From: Actinomycetospora chibensis | GTDB taxonomy: Bacteria > Actinomycetota > Actinomycetes > Mycobacteriales > Pseudonocardiaceae | Direction: 5' to 3' | DNA: 64,000 nucleotides | Assembly (NCBI RefSeq): GCF_028737215.1 | Contig: NZ_JAQZAM010000009.1 | Location: forward strand, 204,761-268,760 | Shown: piece after piece, positions 52,714 to 60,687 of the stretch | Layout: every line of letters begins with the position of its first letter | Numbering within the stretch: position 1 is the stretch's first letter | Notes under the pieces: model-generated | Databases searched by the model: none | The model's input: the letters and a program-made list of their open reading frames with translations, nothing else | What the model was told of the DNA's origin: nothing | Made by a program: the position numbers and the translations under genes

Positions 52714-53531
52714 TCCATCCCCAGAGGGCCCTCGTCGGAGCCCGCCAGGAACTGCCGGACGAAGGGCTCGTCGGAGTTGAAGGCCTCGTCCGCCGGACCG
52801 AAATGGACCAGTTCGCCGTGCCAGAGCACGCCGACGTAGTCGCTGAGCGTCCGCGCCGCCTCGATGTTGTGAGTGATGACCACGTAGGTCCCGCCGTGCT
52901 CGGCGTGCAGTTCCTTGATGAGATTGCACAGCAGCTTGGTGCGCACGGGGTCGAGACCGGAGTCCGGCTCGTCGCACATGATGATCTCGGGCTGCATGAC
53001 GAGCGCTCGGGCGAATCCCGCACGCTTCTTCATCCCGCCCGAGATCTGACTGGGCACACGGTCGAGCGCGTTCTCGAGTCCGACCTGCTGCAGGTAGTGC
53101 ATGACCGTCTCACGGATGTCGGCCTCGCTCTTGCTGGTGTGCCTGCGCAACGGGAAAGCGACGTTGTCGTACAGGTTCATCGAGCCGAAGAGCGCACCGT
53201 CCTGGAAGAGCAGTCCGAAGCGCTTGCGAATCTCGAAACGCTCGTCCTCCTTCATGTCCCAGAGGTCCTGACCAAAGATGCGGACTCGCCCCTCATCCGG
53301 TTCCATGAGCCCGACGATGTGCTTGAGCAGCACGCTCTTCCCGGTACCCGAGGGCCCGAGGATCGTCGTGATGGCGTTCTCGGTGAACGCGGCGGAGATT
53401 CCGTCGAGGACCTTGAAGGAACCGAAAGCCTTCTTCACCTGGTCGAGCTCGATCGGGGCCTGTCCTGAGGAGTCGTACCGGTGGTCGGGGGCGACGGTCG
53501 TGATGGGTGTCGTCGGGGGAGCGTCGGGCAC
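52710..53531 (-). CDS. Mce-associated ABC ATPase (MceG/Mkl-like)
   Basis: A 273-residue ABC ATPase: Walker A GPSGTGKS, Q-loop LLFQDGALFGSMNLYDN, the family-typical signature ISGGMKKRAGFARAL, Walker B MCDEPDSGLDP and H-loop VITHNIEAARTL. MceG powers lipid import through YrbE permeases. In mycobacteria this gene is unlinked to mce operons; here it lies inside, between the YrbE and Mce genes. GTG 53531 has a GGAGG-like site four bases upstream. A 62-base gap with three repeats precedes it. Confidence 0.93.
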   Translation of the reverse strand: MPDAPPTTPITTVAPDHRYDSSGQAPIELDQVKKAFGSFKVLDGISAAFTENAITTILGPSGTGKSVLLKHIVGLMEPDEGRVRIFGQDLWDMKEDERFEIRKRFGLLFQDGALFGSMNLYDNVAFPLRRHTSKSEADIRETVMHYLQQVGLENALDRVPSQISGGMKKRAGFARALVMQPEIIMCDEPDSGLDPVRTKLLCNLIKELHAEHGGTYVVITHNIEAARTLSDYVGVLWHGELVHFGPADEAFNSDEPFVRQFLAGSDEGPLGME

Positions 53532-53541
53532 GTCGCCTCCA

Positions 53542-53590
53542 GGGGAGCGGGGAAGACGATTCGGGGAGCGGGCGAATTCCGGGGAGCGGG
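53542..53590. repeat. three direct repeats between yrbE and mceG
   Basis: GGGGAGCGGG occurs at 53542, 53563 and 53581 (spacings 21 and 18) in the only non-overlapping junction in the operon. Function unknown; could tune read-through or mRNA processing. Confidence 0.55.
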
Positions 53591-53593
53591 GAG

Positions 53594-54466
53594 TCAGTTG
53601 CCGATGGGAGCGTTCGCGTTCCCGCCGTAGAAGACCTGCGCGAAGACGACAGCGAGCGTGCTGATGAGGACGAGATTGACCACCATGGACTTCGCGGTGG
53701 CCTGACCGACGCCGACCGGGCCGCCGCTGGCGGTGGACCCGTAGTACGTGGCGACGATGATGCACATCACGCCGGTGCAGAAGGCCCACAGCAGGGCGAT
53801 GCCGAAGTCGGCGAAGTTCTGGAAGAGATAGAGGTAGGTGAAGAAGCCGCCCTCGGACACCGTCTGCATCGCGTAGACGCTGCCGACGAAGCCGGCGGTG
53901 AACTCGACGAACAGGCCGGTCGCGAACAGGAACGGCACGACGATCACGCCCGCGGCGACACGGGTCGAGGCGAGGTACTGCATGGGGTTGATGCCCATGA
54001 CCTCGAGGGCGTCGATCTCCTCGCTGATCTTCATCGAGCCGAGCTCCGCCACGATGCCGCAGCCGATCTTGGCGGCGACGATCCACCCGAACACCACCTG
54101 CACGAGGCCGCGCATCAGCGCCACCGAGTAGATCGCGCCGGCGTAGCTGTTCAGGCCAGGGGTGTCGAAGATGTAGTGGCCGCCGACCGCGCTCTGCACC
54201 GCGAGCACCGCGATCAGCGCGATGATCACCGGTCCGCTGCCCCGGATGAGCACTCCCGCCTGCTGGAAGACCTCCGAGGGATAGAGGCGGAAGGTCTTCG
54301 GGATCTGCGCGATCGAGCGCCCGCCGAAGCGGACGAGCTCGGCGGCGTTCTCCACCGCCTGCTCCATCGAGCGACGGATGCTCTCGACCGACTCGCGGGT
54401 GGTCGGCGCGGACTCCTCCTGCGACTCGTCGTCCGAGCCTGTGCGCTGCGACGCGTCCTGGCTCAT
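53594..54466 (-). CDS. yrbEB: YrbE/MlaE-family permease B
   Basis: A 290-residue permease with about six helices after a polar 35-residue N-terminus. It includes AAKIGCGIVAELGSMKISEEIDALEVMGINPMQYLA-type sequence: the coupling helix EEIDALEVMGINP is the signature of MlaE/YrbE. It forms the membrane part of the Mce importer with its partner. Overlaps the upstream yrbE by four bases (54463-54466). Confidence 0.93.
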   Translation of the reverse strand: MSQDASQRTGSDDESQEESAPTTRESVESIRRSMEQAVENAAELVRFGGRSIAQIPKTFRLYPSEVFQQAGVLIRGSGPVIIALIAVLAVQSAVGGHYIFDTPGLNSYAGAIYSVALMRGLVQVVFGWIVAAKIGCGIVAELGSMKISEEIDALEVMGINPMQYLASTRVAAGVIVVPFLFATGLFVEFTAGFVGSVYAMQTVSEGGFFTYLYLFQNFADFGIALLWAFCTGVMCIIVATYYGSTASGGPVGVGQATAKSMVVNLVLISTLAVVFAQVFYGGNANAPIGN

Positions 54467-55335
54467 CGAACCCTCCCGAGCTCGGGGAACAGCCCGAGGA
54501 AGATCGCGTTGTAGGCCAGCTGGAAGACGAAGAGGGCCACGTAGCAGACGACGACCGCCTGGTTCACCGCGCGACCGAGCCCGATCGAGCCGCCACCGGC
54601 GTTGAGGCCCTTGTAGCAGCACACCGTGGTGATGAGGATGCCGAGCATGAAGCAGTTGATCAGTACGGAGAACAGCTCCGGCGGCGACAACGAGCTGAAG
54701 AGCGAGTGGTAGAAGTCGGCGGCCGAGAGATGCCCGTAGTACCCGGCGCCGAGCTGCAGACCGACGGCCGTGACGGCGAGTCCGGGAAGTGAGATCAGTG
54801 TCGTCAGCGCGATCAGGGAGATCGCGCGCGGCACGACGAGCTCGCGCACGGGGTCGATCCCCATCACCGTCATCGCGTCGAGCTCTTCGCGGATCTTCCG
54901 CGCGCCGAGATCGGTGGTGAGGGCGGCGCCGGCGACGCCGGAGACGACCACGGCCACGACGAAGACCGTGAAGGCGCGGAAGCCGTACTGGAACAGGAAC
55001 GCCGTACCAAGCGAGACCGCGCCCGCCTGGCTGAAGAAGATCACGACGACCAGCGAGAAGAACAGCAGGAAGCCGAAGATGGCCGCCGCCATCGGCAACG
55101 CCGAGCGCCGCAGGGTCGTGAAGAAGTAGTCGAGGGACTCGGCCCAGAACCCGTACGGCTTCCGTACGACGCTCCAGACGATCTTCCCGAAGAGCGCGAT
55201 CATGCCGCCGACCTCGGCGACGACGCTGCGCGGCCCGTCCGGCACCACGCCCACCACCCGCGGGCCGACGCCCTCGAAGGGGCCGGGCGCGTGTTTCGTC
55301 GGGGCCTCGCGCTCGTCCGCGCTCACGAGCAGCAC
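54463..55335 (-). CDS. yrbEA: YrbE/MlaE-family permease A
   Basis: A 290-residue permease. Soluble N-terminus of about 50 residues, then helices and the coupling element IREELDAMTVMGIDP, followed by VSVLINCF-like helices. First gene of the twelve-gene mce operon. GTG 55335 is used, but GTG 55326 is equally possible since the GAGGAGAGG ribosome-site region fits both imperfectly. Confidence 0.92.
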   Translation of the reverse strand: MLLVSADEREAPTKHAPGPFEGVGPRVVGVVPDGPRSVVAEVGGMIALFGKIVWSVVRKPYGFWAESLDYFFTTLRRSALPMAAAIFGFLLFFSLVVVIFFSQAGAVSLGTAFLFQYGFRAFTVFVVAVVVSGVAGAALTTDLGARKIREELDAMTVMGIDPVRELVVPRAISLIALTTLISLPGLAVTAVGLQLGAGYYGHLSAADFYHSLFSSLSPPELFSVLINCFMLGILITTVCCYKGLNAGGGSIGLGRAVNQAVVVCYVALFVFQLAYNAIFLGLFPELGRVR

Positions 55336-55754
55336 CTCTCCTCTTCGATCGGCACGACGCGATCGGCGTCATCGACTCGGTCATTCGAGGTGGTAAGTGG
55401 CCACTACTCAAAGGAGCGCCGACGTGTCGACATCGGTCGTTTGGGCGCCGCGGACAAGCCATCCGGTCCGCGACTTTTTCTTACTGCGGTTCAACGACGT
55501 GCGGTACGCCACGTTACGGCTTGTGCCTCAGGTCACAGTTTCTCGGTGTGTGGAGCGTTCTCCTCCTACTCAGAGCGCGATCAACACCCGTGCTTCACCT
55601 CAGAGAGCAGATCTTCGCTGCCCAGCGGAGGAGCTCGAACACGGCGAACGGCCCATCGCCATCGGTAAGTGGTCGCATCACAAGACGGCTCCGTGTTGGG
55701 CGTGGCTCACCGCGCGCCGCGCTCGACCTCTCCGCACTTGTCGGCCCTCAGCCA
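55336..55754. other. 419-base gap upstream of the mce operon
   Basis: No convincing gene. Noted are a perfect 10-base palindrome AGTGGCCACT at 55396-55405 and the 9-base direct repeat GGTAAGTGG at 55392-55400 and 55664-55672. The area around 55470-55540 is less GC-rich than its surroundings and probably holds the mce promoter; I could not fix -35/-10 boxes. Confidence 0.5.
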
Positions 55755-56639
55755 TCAGGCCTGGTCGGGATCGTGTGCCCTGCCCCGGTAGAGCTTGGGG
55801 AAGTCGTAGGTGTCGGGGTCGGGACCGTTGCGACCACCTCGGTCCAGGGCTGCGATGGCGGCCATGTCGTCGGCGGTGAGCTCGAAGTCGAAGACCGCGA
55901 AGTTCTCCCGGATTCGGCTCGGGTCGCCGGACTTGGGAATCACGATCGTGCCGATCTGCAGGTGCCAGCGGATGACGACCTGCCCGGCTGTCCTGCCGTG
56001 CGCCCGCCCGATCCGCGCCAGGACCGGATCGGCGAGGACCTTCTCGGCATGCCGGTTGCCCTGCCCGAGCGGACCCCAGGCCTCGGTGGCGATCCCGCGC
56101 TGCGCGTGATAGCGGCGCAGCGCGGTCTGCTGGAAGTAGGGATGCAGCTCGACCTGGTTGACCGCTGGGGTGACACCGGTCGCGTCGACGATCCGCTCCA
56201 GCTGCGCCGAGGAGAAGTTCGAGACACCGATCGACCGCAGAGGCGCGTCGGTACGCAGCTGCGTCAGCGCACGCCAGGACTCGACGAAGCCTCCTCCGGC
56301 CCGCACCGGCCAGTGGATGAGATAGAGGTCGATGTGGTCCAGGCCTAGTCGGTCGAAACTCGCGCCGAACGCCGCCGTCGCATCCGACCGCCCGTGATCG
56401 TCGCCGGGGTTGAAGTACTTCGTCGTCACGTAGACCTGCTCGCCGGACCCGCGGACGGCCTCCCCGACCTGGGCTTCGTTGCCGTAGGCCGCCGCCGTGT
56501 CGACGTGGCGGTACCCCGTGGACAGCGCCGTCGCCACCGTCTCGCGGGTATCCCCTTGGTCGATCAGGAAGACGCCGAACCCCAATTGCGGGATGCAGGA
56601 GCCGTCGTTGAGCTCGAGGTGGGGAGTCGGGTCGGACAT
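55755..56639 (-). CDS. aldo/keto reductase
   Basis: A 294-residue NADPH-dependent AKR. It has LGFGVFLID, GYRHVDTAAAYGNEAQVG (catalytic Asp and Tyr), TTKYFN in place of the usual lysine strand TSK, DLYLIHWP (His), GVSNFS and the phosphate-binding IVIPKSGDPSRIRENF. It resembles 2,5-diketo-gluconate reductase relatives. It reduces aldehydes or ketones; the substrate is unknown. It is separate from the mce operon by a 419-base gap. Confidence 0.9.
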   Translation of the reverse strand: MSDPTPHLELNDGSCIPQLGFGVFLIDQGDTRETVATALSTGYRHVDTAAAYGNEAQVGEAVRGSGEQVYVTTKYFNPGDDHGRSDATAAFGASFDRLGLDHIDLYLIHWPVRAGGGFVESWRALTQLRTDAPLRSIGVSNFSSAQLERIVDATGVTPAVNQVELHPYFQQTALRRYHAQRGIATEAWGPLGQGNRHAEKVLADPVLARIGRAHGRTAGQVVIRWHLQIGTIVIPKSGDPSRIRENFAVFDFELTADDMAAIAALDRGGRNGPDPDTYDFPKLYRGRAHDPDQA

Positions 56640-56734
56640 CGTCGAACCGTATCCGCGACGGCACCCTGAACGGGTCCCGTGTGCGGACGGGGACGCGTCC
56701 CGACGGTCACGCCGTGCCGGACGACACCGGACGC

Positions 56735-56772
56735 ACGAAGGGCCGGGGCGCCTCGGCGTCCCGGCCCTTCGT
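56735..56772 (-). terminator. strong hairpin after the membrane-protein gene
   Basis: ACGAAGGGCCGGG (56735-56747) and CCCGGCCCTTCGT (56760-56772): a perfect 13-base-pair stem with a 12-base loop, 23 bases beyond the stop at 56795 on the minus strand. It also insulates the AKR gene. Confidence 0.7.
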
Positions 56773-56794
56773 CATCGTGTGCTCCCTGGCGGAC

Positions 56795-57829
56795 TCAGCT
56801 CCCCCACGCCGGCCGAGCGGGCGGTGAGGTGCTCGTCGCCTGGCTGGCTGCCGGGACCGGCCGCTCCTCGGAGGACCCGGAGGACTCGGAACCTGTCCCC
56901 TTCGGAGTCGGCGGGCCCTCCCGGTCGAGGTCGTCCAGCATCTTCTCCCGCTGGCTCGGCAGGAAGAAGAACAGCCGGTAGGTGATGAGCCGGCGGAACG
57001 TCCAGTTGACCGTGGGCTCGTCGACGCAGACGAACTTGCTCATGCCGTACACCCAGACGAGGCAGCCGGCCATCATGATCGTGGTGGCGACCCACTTCAG
57101 CCACACCGGCAGCGTGGAGTTCAGGGCGAGGAAGTGCGGCCAGCCGACGGAGAAGTAGGTGCCGGCCATGACGGTCGGCGGAATGACCAGGAACCACGCG
57201 CGCTGGAAGCCCTTGAGCCGCGGTTCGAGGTACCAGATGACGAAGCCGATGGTCAGGAAGCACAGACCGTTGAGGAAGCCCCACCAGTAGGGGAACTTCA
57301 GGAACGAGTAGGGCTGCACCCCGTAGTACTCGTAGACGTTCAGGAGCAGGCCCGGGGTCTCCATCACCGCGTCGGTGAGACCGCACACCGCGTAGACCAT
57401 GAACAGCTGCTTCACCGTCACCCCGCGCTTGAGCACGAGGTAGACGAAGTACGGCTCGAGACCGAGGAAGGCCGCGTAGCAGAACGGGATCAGCAGCGGA
57501 ATGTCGATGCCGAAATTCGTGAAGACGAAGAACGGCAGGTCGTTGGCCCACCTCAGGTGCCCGAGGAGGTCGAGCATCGGCTCCAGGAGCGAGCACAGGA
57601 AGCCACCGCCGATGAGGATCAACGGCAGCCAGTTGTGCTTGCGGAACCCTGTGTAGGTCGCCCACACCAGAGCGATGATGATCACCGCGGCGCCGGCGTA
57701 CAGGGTGAAGAACCAGCCCGCGATCGGTCCGGCGGAGAAGTCCGGCGGACTCGGGAGGATCATCGGCGGCATTCCGGGATACGGATTGATGTCCACCGGT
57801 GGTGGAGCGGCCTCGATCGTCGGCAACAC
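56795..57829 (-). CDS. hypothetical polytopic membrane protein
   Basis: A 344-residue protein with about seven hydrophobic helices spread over residues 36-265, a Pro-rich N-terminus (P-P-P-V-D-I-N-P-Y-P-G-M-P) and a Ser/Pro/Thr/Glu-rich tail of 55 residues. Aromatic runs occur (EPYFVYLVL, YWWGFLNG). No catalytic motif or family is recognised. GTG 57829 has GGGGAGG five bases upstream. It is transcribed alone from a promoter that copies that of the PEP-synthase-like operon, tying it to that module. Confidence 0.8.
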   Translation of the reverse strand: MLPTIEAAPPPVDINPYPGMPPMILPSPPDFSAGPIAGWFFTLYAGAAVIIIALVWATYTGFRKHNWLPLILIGGGFLCSLLEPMLDLLGHLRWANDLPFFVFTNFGIDIPLLIPFCYAAFLGLEPYFVYLVLKRGVTVKQLFMVYAVCGLTDAVMETPGLLLNVYEYYGVQPYSFLKFPYWWGFLNGLCFLTIGFVIWYLEPRLKGFQRAWFLVIPPTVMAGTYFSVGWPHFLALNSTLPVWLKWVATTIMMAGCLVWVYGMSKFVCVDEPTVNWTFRRLITYRLFFFLPSQREKMLDDLDREGPPTPKGTGSESSGSSEERPVPAASQATSTSPPARPAWGS

Positions 57830-57906
57830 TGCGACCTCCCCGCGGGGCGACTGTCGTCGGACCTGACTACGTTCAGTGAGCGGCCACCGGCGTGCGCCGA
57901 ATTGAC

Positions 57907-57922
57907 CTGAATGTAAATTAAG
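57907..57922. promoter_or_regulatory. palindromic operator, site 10
   Basis: CTGAATG-TA-AATTAAG. It matches site 9 at 14 of 16 positions, and the flanking TTGACC on the left is identical too. Confidence 0.68.
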
Positions 57923-57944
57923 AGCTGTGGGTCGACGGCGTCAA
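57916..57944 (-). promoter_or_regulatory. promoter of the polytopic membrane-protein gene
   Basis: On the minus strand TTGACG (57944-57939), 17 bases, then TTAATT (57921-57916), which sits in operator site 10. Same geometry as at 33600-33628. Confidence 0.55.
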
Positions 57945-58019
57945 GACCCGTTCAAGGGGCCGTCACCGTCCGGACGGTCACGGCGCCATCACGCGGGGCC
58001 GGTCCCGCTTGCCCGACTA

Positions 58020-59270
58020 TCACGCAATCACCCCGCGTCGCTGCAGCTCAGAGGGGTCGTATCCGGCGTCGCCGAGCCACTCGCCCACCACGCTCGCGCT
58101 GTGCTCGCCGAGCACCGGGGCCCGGACGACCGGTGTCCGCGACGCGCCGAGGGCGATCGGGGAGGCCGGCACGAAGTGCTCGCCGACCCCGGGCTGGTCG
58201 ACCACGTCGATCAGCGGGTTGTCACGGATGGCGACGCCGCCGTCGGCGACGAGGTCGGTGAATGTGCGGTATCGCGACCACAGCAGCGACGTGCCCTCGA
58301 GCCGGCTCTCCACGTCGACGAGGTCGAGGTCGGCGATCCACTTCGCGAACAGACCGGCGAGCACCTCGCGGTAGGCGAAGCGGTCGTCCTCGGTGCTGAA
58401 GTCGGCGCCGACGCCGTCCTCGAGGGCCTTGACCGGGCCGCCGAGCTCCGAGACCCGCAGGAGGTCCTGCCAGTGGCGGGCGGTGAGCGCCACGATCATC
58501 ACGCGGCCCCCGTCGCGGGTGGTGAAGTCCCGGGCGAAGCCGCCGTAGAGGTAGTTGCCCATGCGCCGCCGCTCGACGCCGCCCACCTGGGCCTCGGCGA
58601 GGAACCCGAGGTTGCCCGCCATCGCCAGCGCCACGTCGTGCAGGGCGATACGCATCCGGCGGCCGCGCCCGGTACGCCGCCGGTGCCGGTCGGCCGCGAG
58701 GATCGAGGTCGCGGCGTACAGCCCGCAGGCGATGTCCCAGGCGGGGAGGACGTGGTTGACGGGGTCGGCGTGGCCCTGGGGCCCGGTCACCGAGGGGAAC
58801 CCGACCCCGGCGTTGACCGTGTAGTCCACCGCCGGCGTGCCGTCGTGGTGCCCGTCGACCTGGACGTGCACGAGCCCCGGCACCTGCTCGGCGAGCGCCT
58901 CGTAGGTCAGGAAGCGCCGCCCCACCGCGTTGGTCAGCACTATCCGGCCGTCCTCACCGGAGCTCGCGACGAGGTCGGTCACCAGGCGGCGGCCCTCGTC
59001 GGAGCGCAGGTCGACCTGCAGCGACTTCTTCCCCTTGTTCAGCCCGGCCCAGTAGAGCGAGGTGCCCGACGGCGCCAGTGGCCAGCGGGCGTGGTCGGGG
59101 GCTCCTCCGAGGGGGTCGACGCGCACCACCTCGGCGCCGAGCTGGGCGAGGGTCATGCCGCCGAGCGGAGCTGCGACGAAGGTCGATACCTCGACGACAC
59201 GCAGGCCGGCGAGCGGCAACTCCTCCCCGTCGGACACCCCGGTGGCCGTCGTGCTCGGCGTCGTGGTCAT
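58020..59270 (-). CDS. family III CoA-transferase (CaiB/BaiF), possibly racemase-like
   Basis: A 416-residue CaiB/BaiF protein: LAGLRVVEVSTFVAAPLGG at the N-terminus, LGAEVVRVDPLGG, YWAGLNKGKKSLQVDL and a central domain with NYLYGGFARDFTTRDG. Members transfer CoA between acids or, as alpha-methylacyl-CoA racemase, invert 2-methylacyl-CoA. In a neighbourhood of beta-oxidation either would serve branched or isoprenoid chains; the choice cannot be made by eye. It is divergent from the FabG-like SDR across an operator-like region. Confidence 0.88.
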   Translation of the reverse strand: MTTTPSTTATGVSDGEELPLAGLRVVEVSTFVAAPLGGMTLAQLGAEVVRVDPLGGAPDHARWPLAPSGTSLYWAGLNKGKKSLQVDLRSDEGRRLVTDLVASSGEDGRIVLTNAVGRRFLTYEALAEQVPGLVHVQVDGHHDGTPAVDYTVNAGVGFPSVTGPQGHADPVNHVLPAWDIACGLYAATSILAADRHRRRTGRGRRMRIALHDVALAMAGNLGFLAEAQVGGVERRRMGNYLYGGFARDFTTRDGGRVMIVALTARHWQDLLRVSELGGPVKALEDGVGADFSTEDDRFAYREVLAGLFAKWIADLDLVDVESRLEGTSLLWSRYRTFTDLVADGGVAIRDNPLIDVVDQPGVGEHFVPASPIALGASRTPVVRAPVLGEHSASVVGEWLGDAGYDPSELQRRGVIA

Positions 59271-59323
59271 GGTCGTCGCACCTCCGGAGGAGTTGTGAAC
59301 GGCCTTCCGCCGCCCTGCACTGA

Positions 59324-59340
59324 TAATCTACTTTTGATTA
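59324..59340. promoter_or_regulatory. operator-like palindrome, variant spacing
   Basis: TAATC and GATTA half-cores as elsewhere but 7 bases apart instead of 2, between the divergent CoA-transferase and SDR genes. It may represent two overlapping degenerate sites. Confidence 0.35.
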
Positions 59341-59383
59341 AATCGGCGGTCGAGAGCGCGATCCGGCGACGAAGGAGAGACCC

Positions 59384-60160
59384 GTGTCCGACAGCCCCGC
59401 ATCGGAACGTCCCGCACGCATCGCTGTCGTCACCGGCGCAGCGCGCGGATTGGGCACGGCGACCGCGGCCCGCCTGGCGGCCGACGGCCTCGCCGTCGCC
59501 CTCATCGACCTCGACGAGAGTGCCGCCGCGGCGGCGGCCAAGACCGTCGCGGGGGCCGGCGGACGTGCGATCGGGGTCGGTGCCGACGTCGCCGACGCAG
59601 AGGCCGTCCAGGCTGCCGTGGACCGGGTCGTCACCGAGCTCGGGCCTCCGACCGTTCTGGTCAACAACGCCGGCATCACCCGCGACAACCTGCTCTTCAA
59701 GATGTCCGAGGCGGACTGGGACCAGGTGATGGACGTGCACCTGCGCGGCACGTTCCTGATGACCCGCGCCACGCAGACGCACATGGTCGACGCCGGTTGG
59801 GGACGCATCGTCAATCTGTCGTCCACGGGGGCGCTCGGCACCCGTGGACAGGTCAACTACTCCGCGGCCAAGGCCGGCGTCCAGGGATTCACCAAGACGG
59901 TCGCGCTCGAGCTCGGCCGCTACGGCGTGACCGCCAACAGCGTCGCCCCCGGCTTCATCGCCTCCGATATGACCCGCGGCACCGCCGAGCGGCTCGGCGT
60001 GCCGTGGGAGGAGTACCTGGAGGCACGCGTCAAGGACATCCCCGTTCGGCGCGCTGGCATGCCGGAGGACGTCGCGGCCATGGTGTCGTTCTTCTGCTCG
60101 GAGCAGGCCGGCTTCGTCTCCGGCCAGGTCGTCTACGTCGCGGGCGGACCCAGGAACTGA
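59384..60160 (+). CDS. SDR, FabG-like 3-oxoacyl reductase
   Basis: A 258-residue SDR closely like FabG: VVTGAARGLGTATAA, VLVNNAGITRDNLLFKMSEADW, IVNLSSTGALGTRGQVNYSAAK (Ser, Tyr, Lys) and APGFIASDMTRG. It reduces 3-oxoacyl or oxidises 3-hydroxyacyl chains. GTG 59384 is preceded by AAGGAGAG at suitable distance. It faces the CoA-transferase across the shared regulatory gap and converges on a small regulator-like gene after four bases. Confidence 0.92.
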   Translation: MSDSPASERPARIAVVTGAARGLGTATAARLAADGLAVALIDLDESAAAAAAKTVAGAGGRAIGVGADVADAEAVQAAVDRVVTELGPPTVLVNNAGITRDNLLFKMSEADWDQVMDVHLRGTFLMTRATQTHMVDAGWGRIVNLSSTGALGTRGQVNYSAAKAGVQGFTKTVALELGRYGVTANSVAPGFIASDMTRGTAERLGVPWEEYLEARVKDIPVRRAGMPEDVAAMVSFFCSEQAGFVSGQVVYVAGGPRN

Positions 60161-60164
60161 GCGA

Positions 60165-60518
60165 TCACGCCACGTCCGGGTCGGGCGCCCCGCTCGACTC
60201 GTGGTCGCCGCGTTGCCGGTGTCGGCTGGCGCGCTGGAACGCCGCCTGCGGCGTGGAGAGCCCGAGCGCCGCGGCGATCTCCCGCCACGAGGTGCCGAAG
60301 CGACGCGCCGCGCTGATCAGCTCCGCCTCGAGCCGGTCGAGACGTCCCCGCTCCTCGTCCATCACCCCGAGAGCCCGGAGCAGCGCCTCCCGTCCGTCGT
60401 CGGTCTCGACGACCACGTCGGTCTCGGGGGTCGCCCGCTCCTGGCGCAGGCTCCAGGCGGCGCACGCCGGGCACCCTCGCGGTCCGACGTCGATCTCGCC
60501 GCCCCTCTCGCGATCCAC
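60165..60518 (-). CDS. small HTH-containing protein, putative regulator
   Basis: A 117-residue protein. A CxxC pair (GPRGCPACAAW) near the N-terminus is followed by a helical segment and an HTH-like stretch AARRFGTSWREIAAALGLST with Q-A-A-F-Q-R. This resembles sigma-region-4-like helix-turn-helix proteins of actinobacteria. DNA binding is likely; the target is unknown. It diverges from the secreted protein gene at 60688 with a 169-base gap between them. Confidence 0.72.
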   Translation of the reverse strand: MDRERGGEIDVGPRGCPACAAWSLRQERATPETDVVVETDDGREALLRALGVMDEERGRLDRLEAELISAARRFGTSWREIAAALGLSTPQAAFQRASRHRQRGDHESSGAPDPDVA

Positions 60519-60687
60519 AGCCTCACCTTGTCGTCAAATCGAACATAAAAAAGAGCGTCACCTGTCTGTCGCAACATCGTTGGAACGAGCACGACGGCTC
60601 CCCCGCAAGGCCGACCGCGCTCCCCCATCCGCCGGCCCCCTGCCCCGCGGTCACCGTCCCCCTGACCGTGATGAGGAAGGTCCACCG

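Noticed and set aside
55397..55879. 160-residue plus-strand frame upstream of mce
   Set aside because: No ribosome site, no motif, and it runs into the antisense of the aldo/keto reductase.
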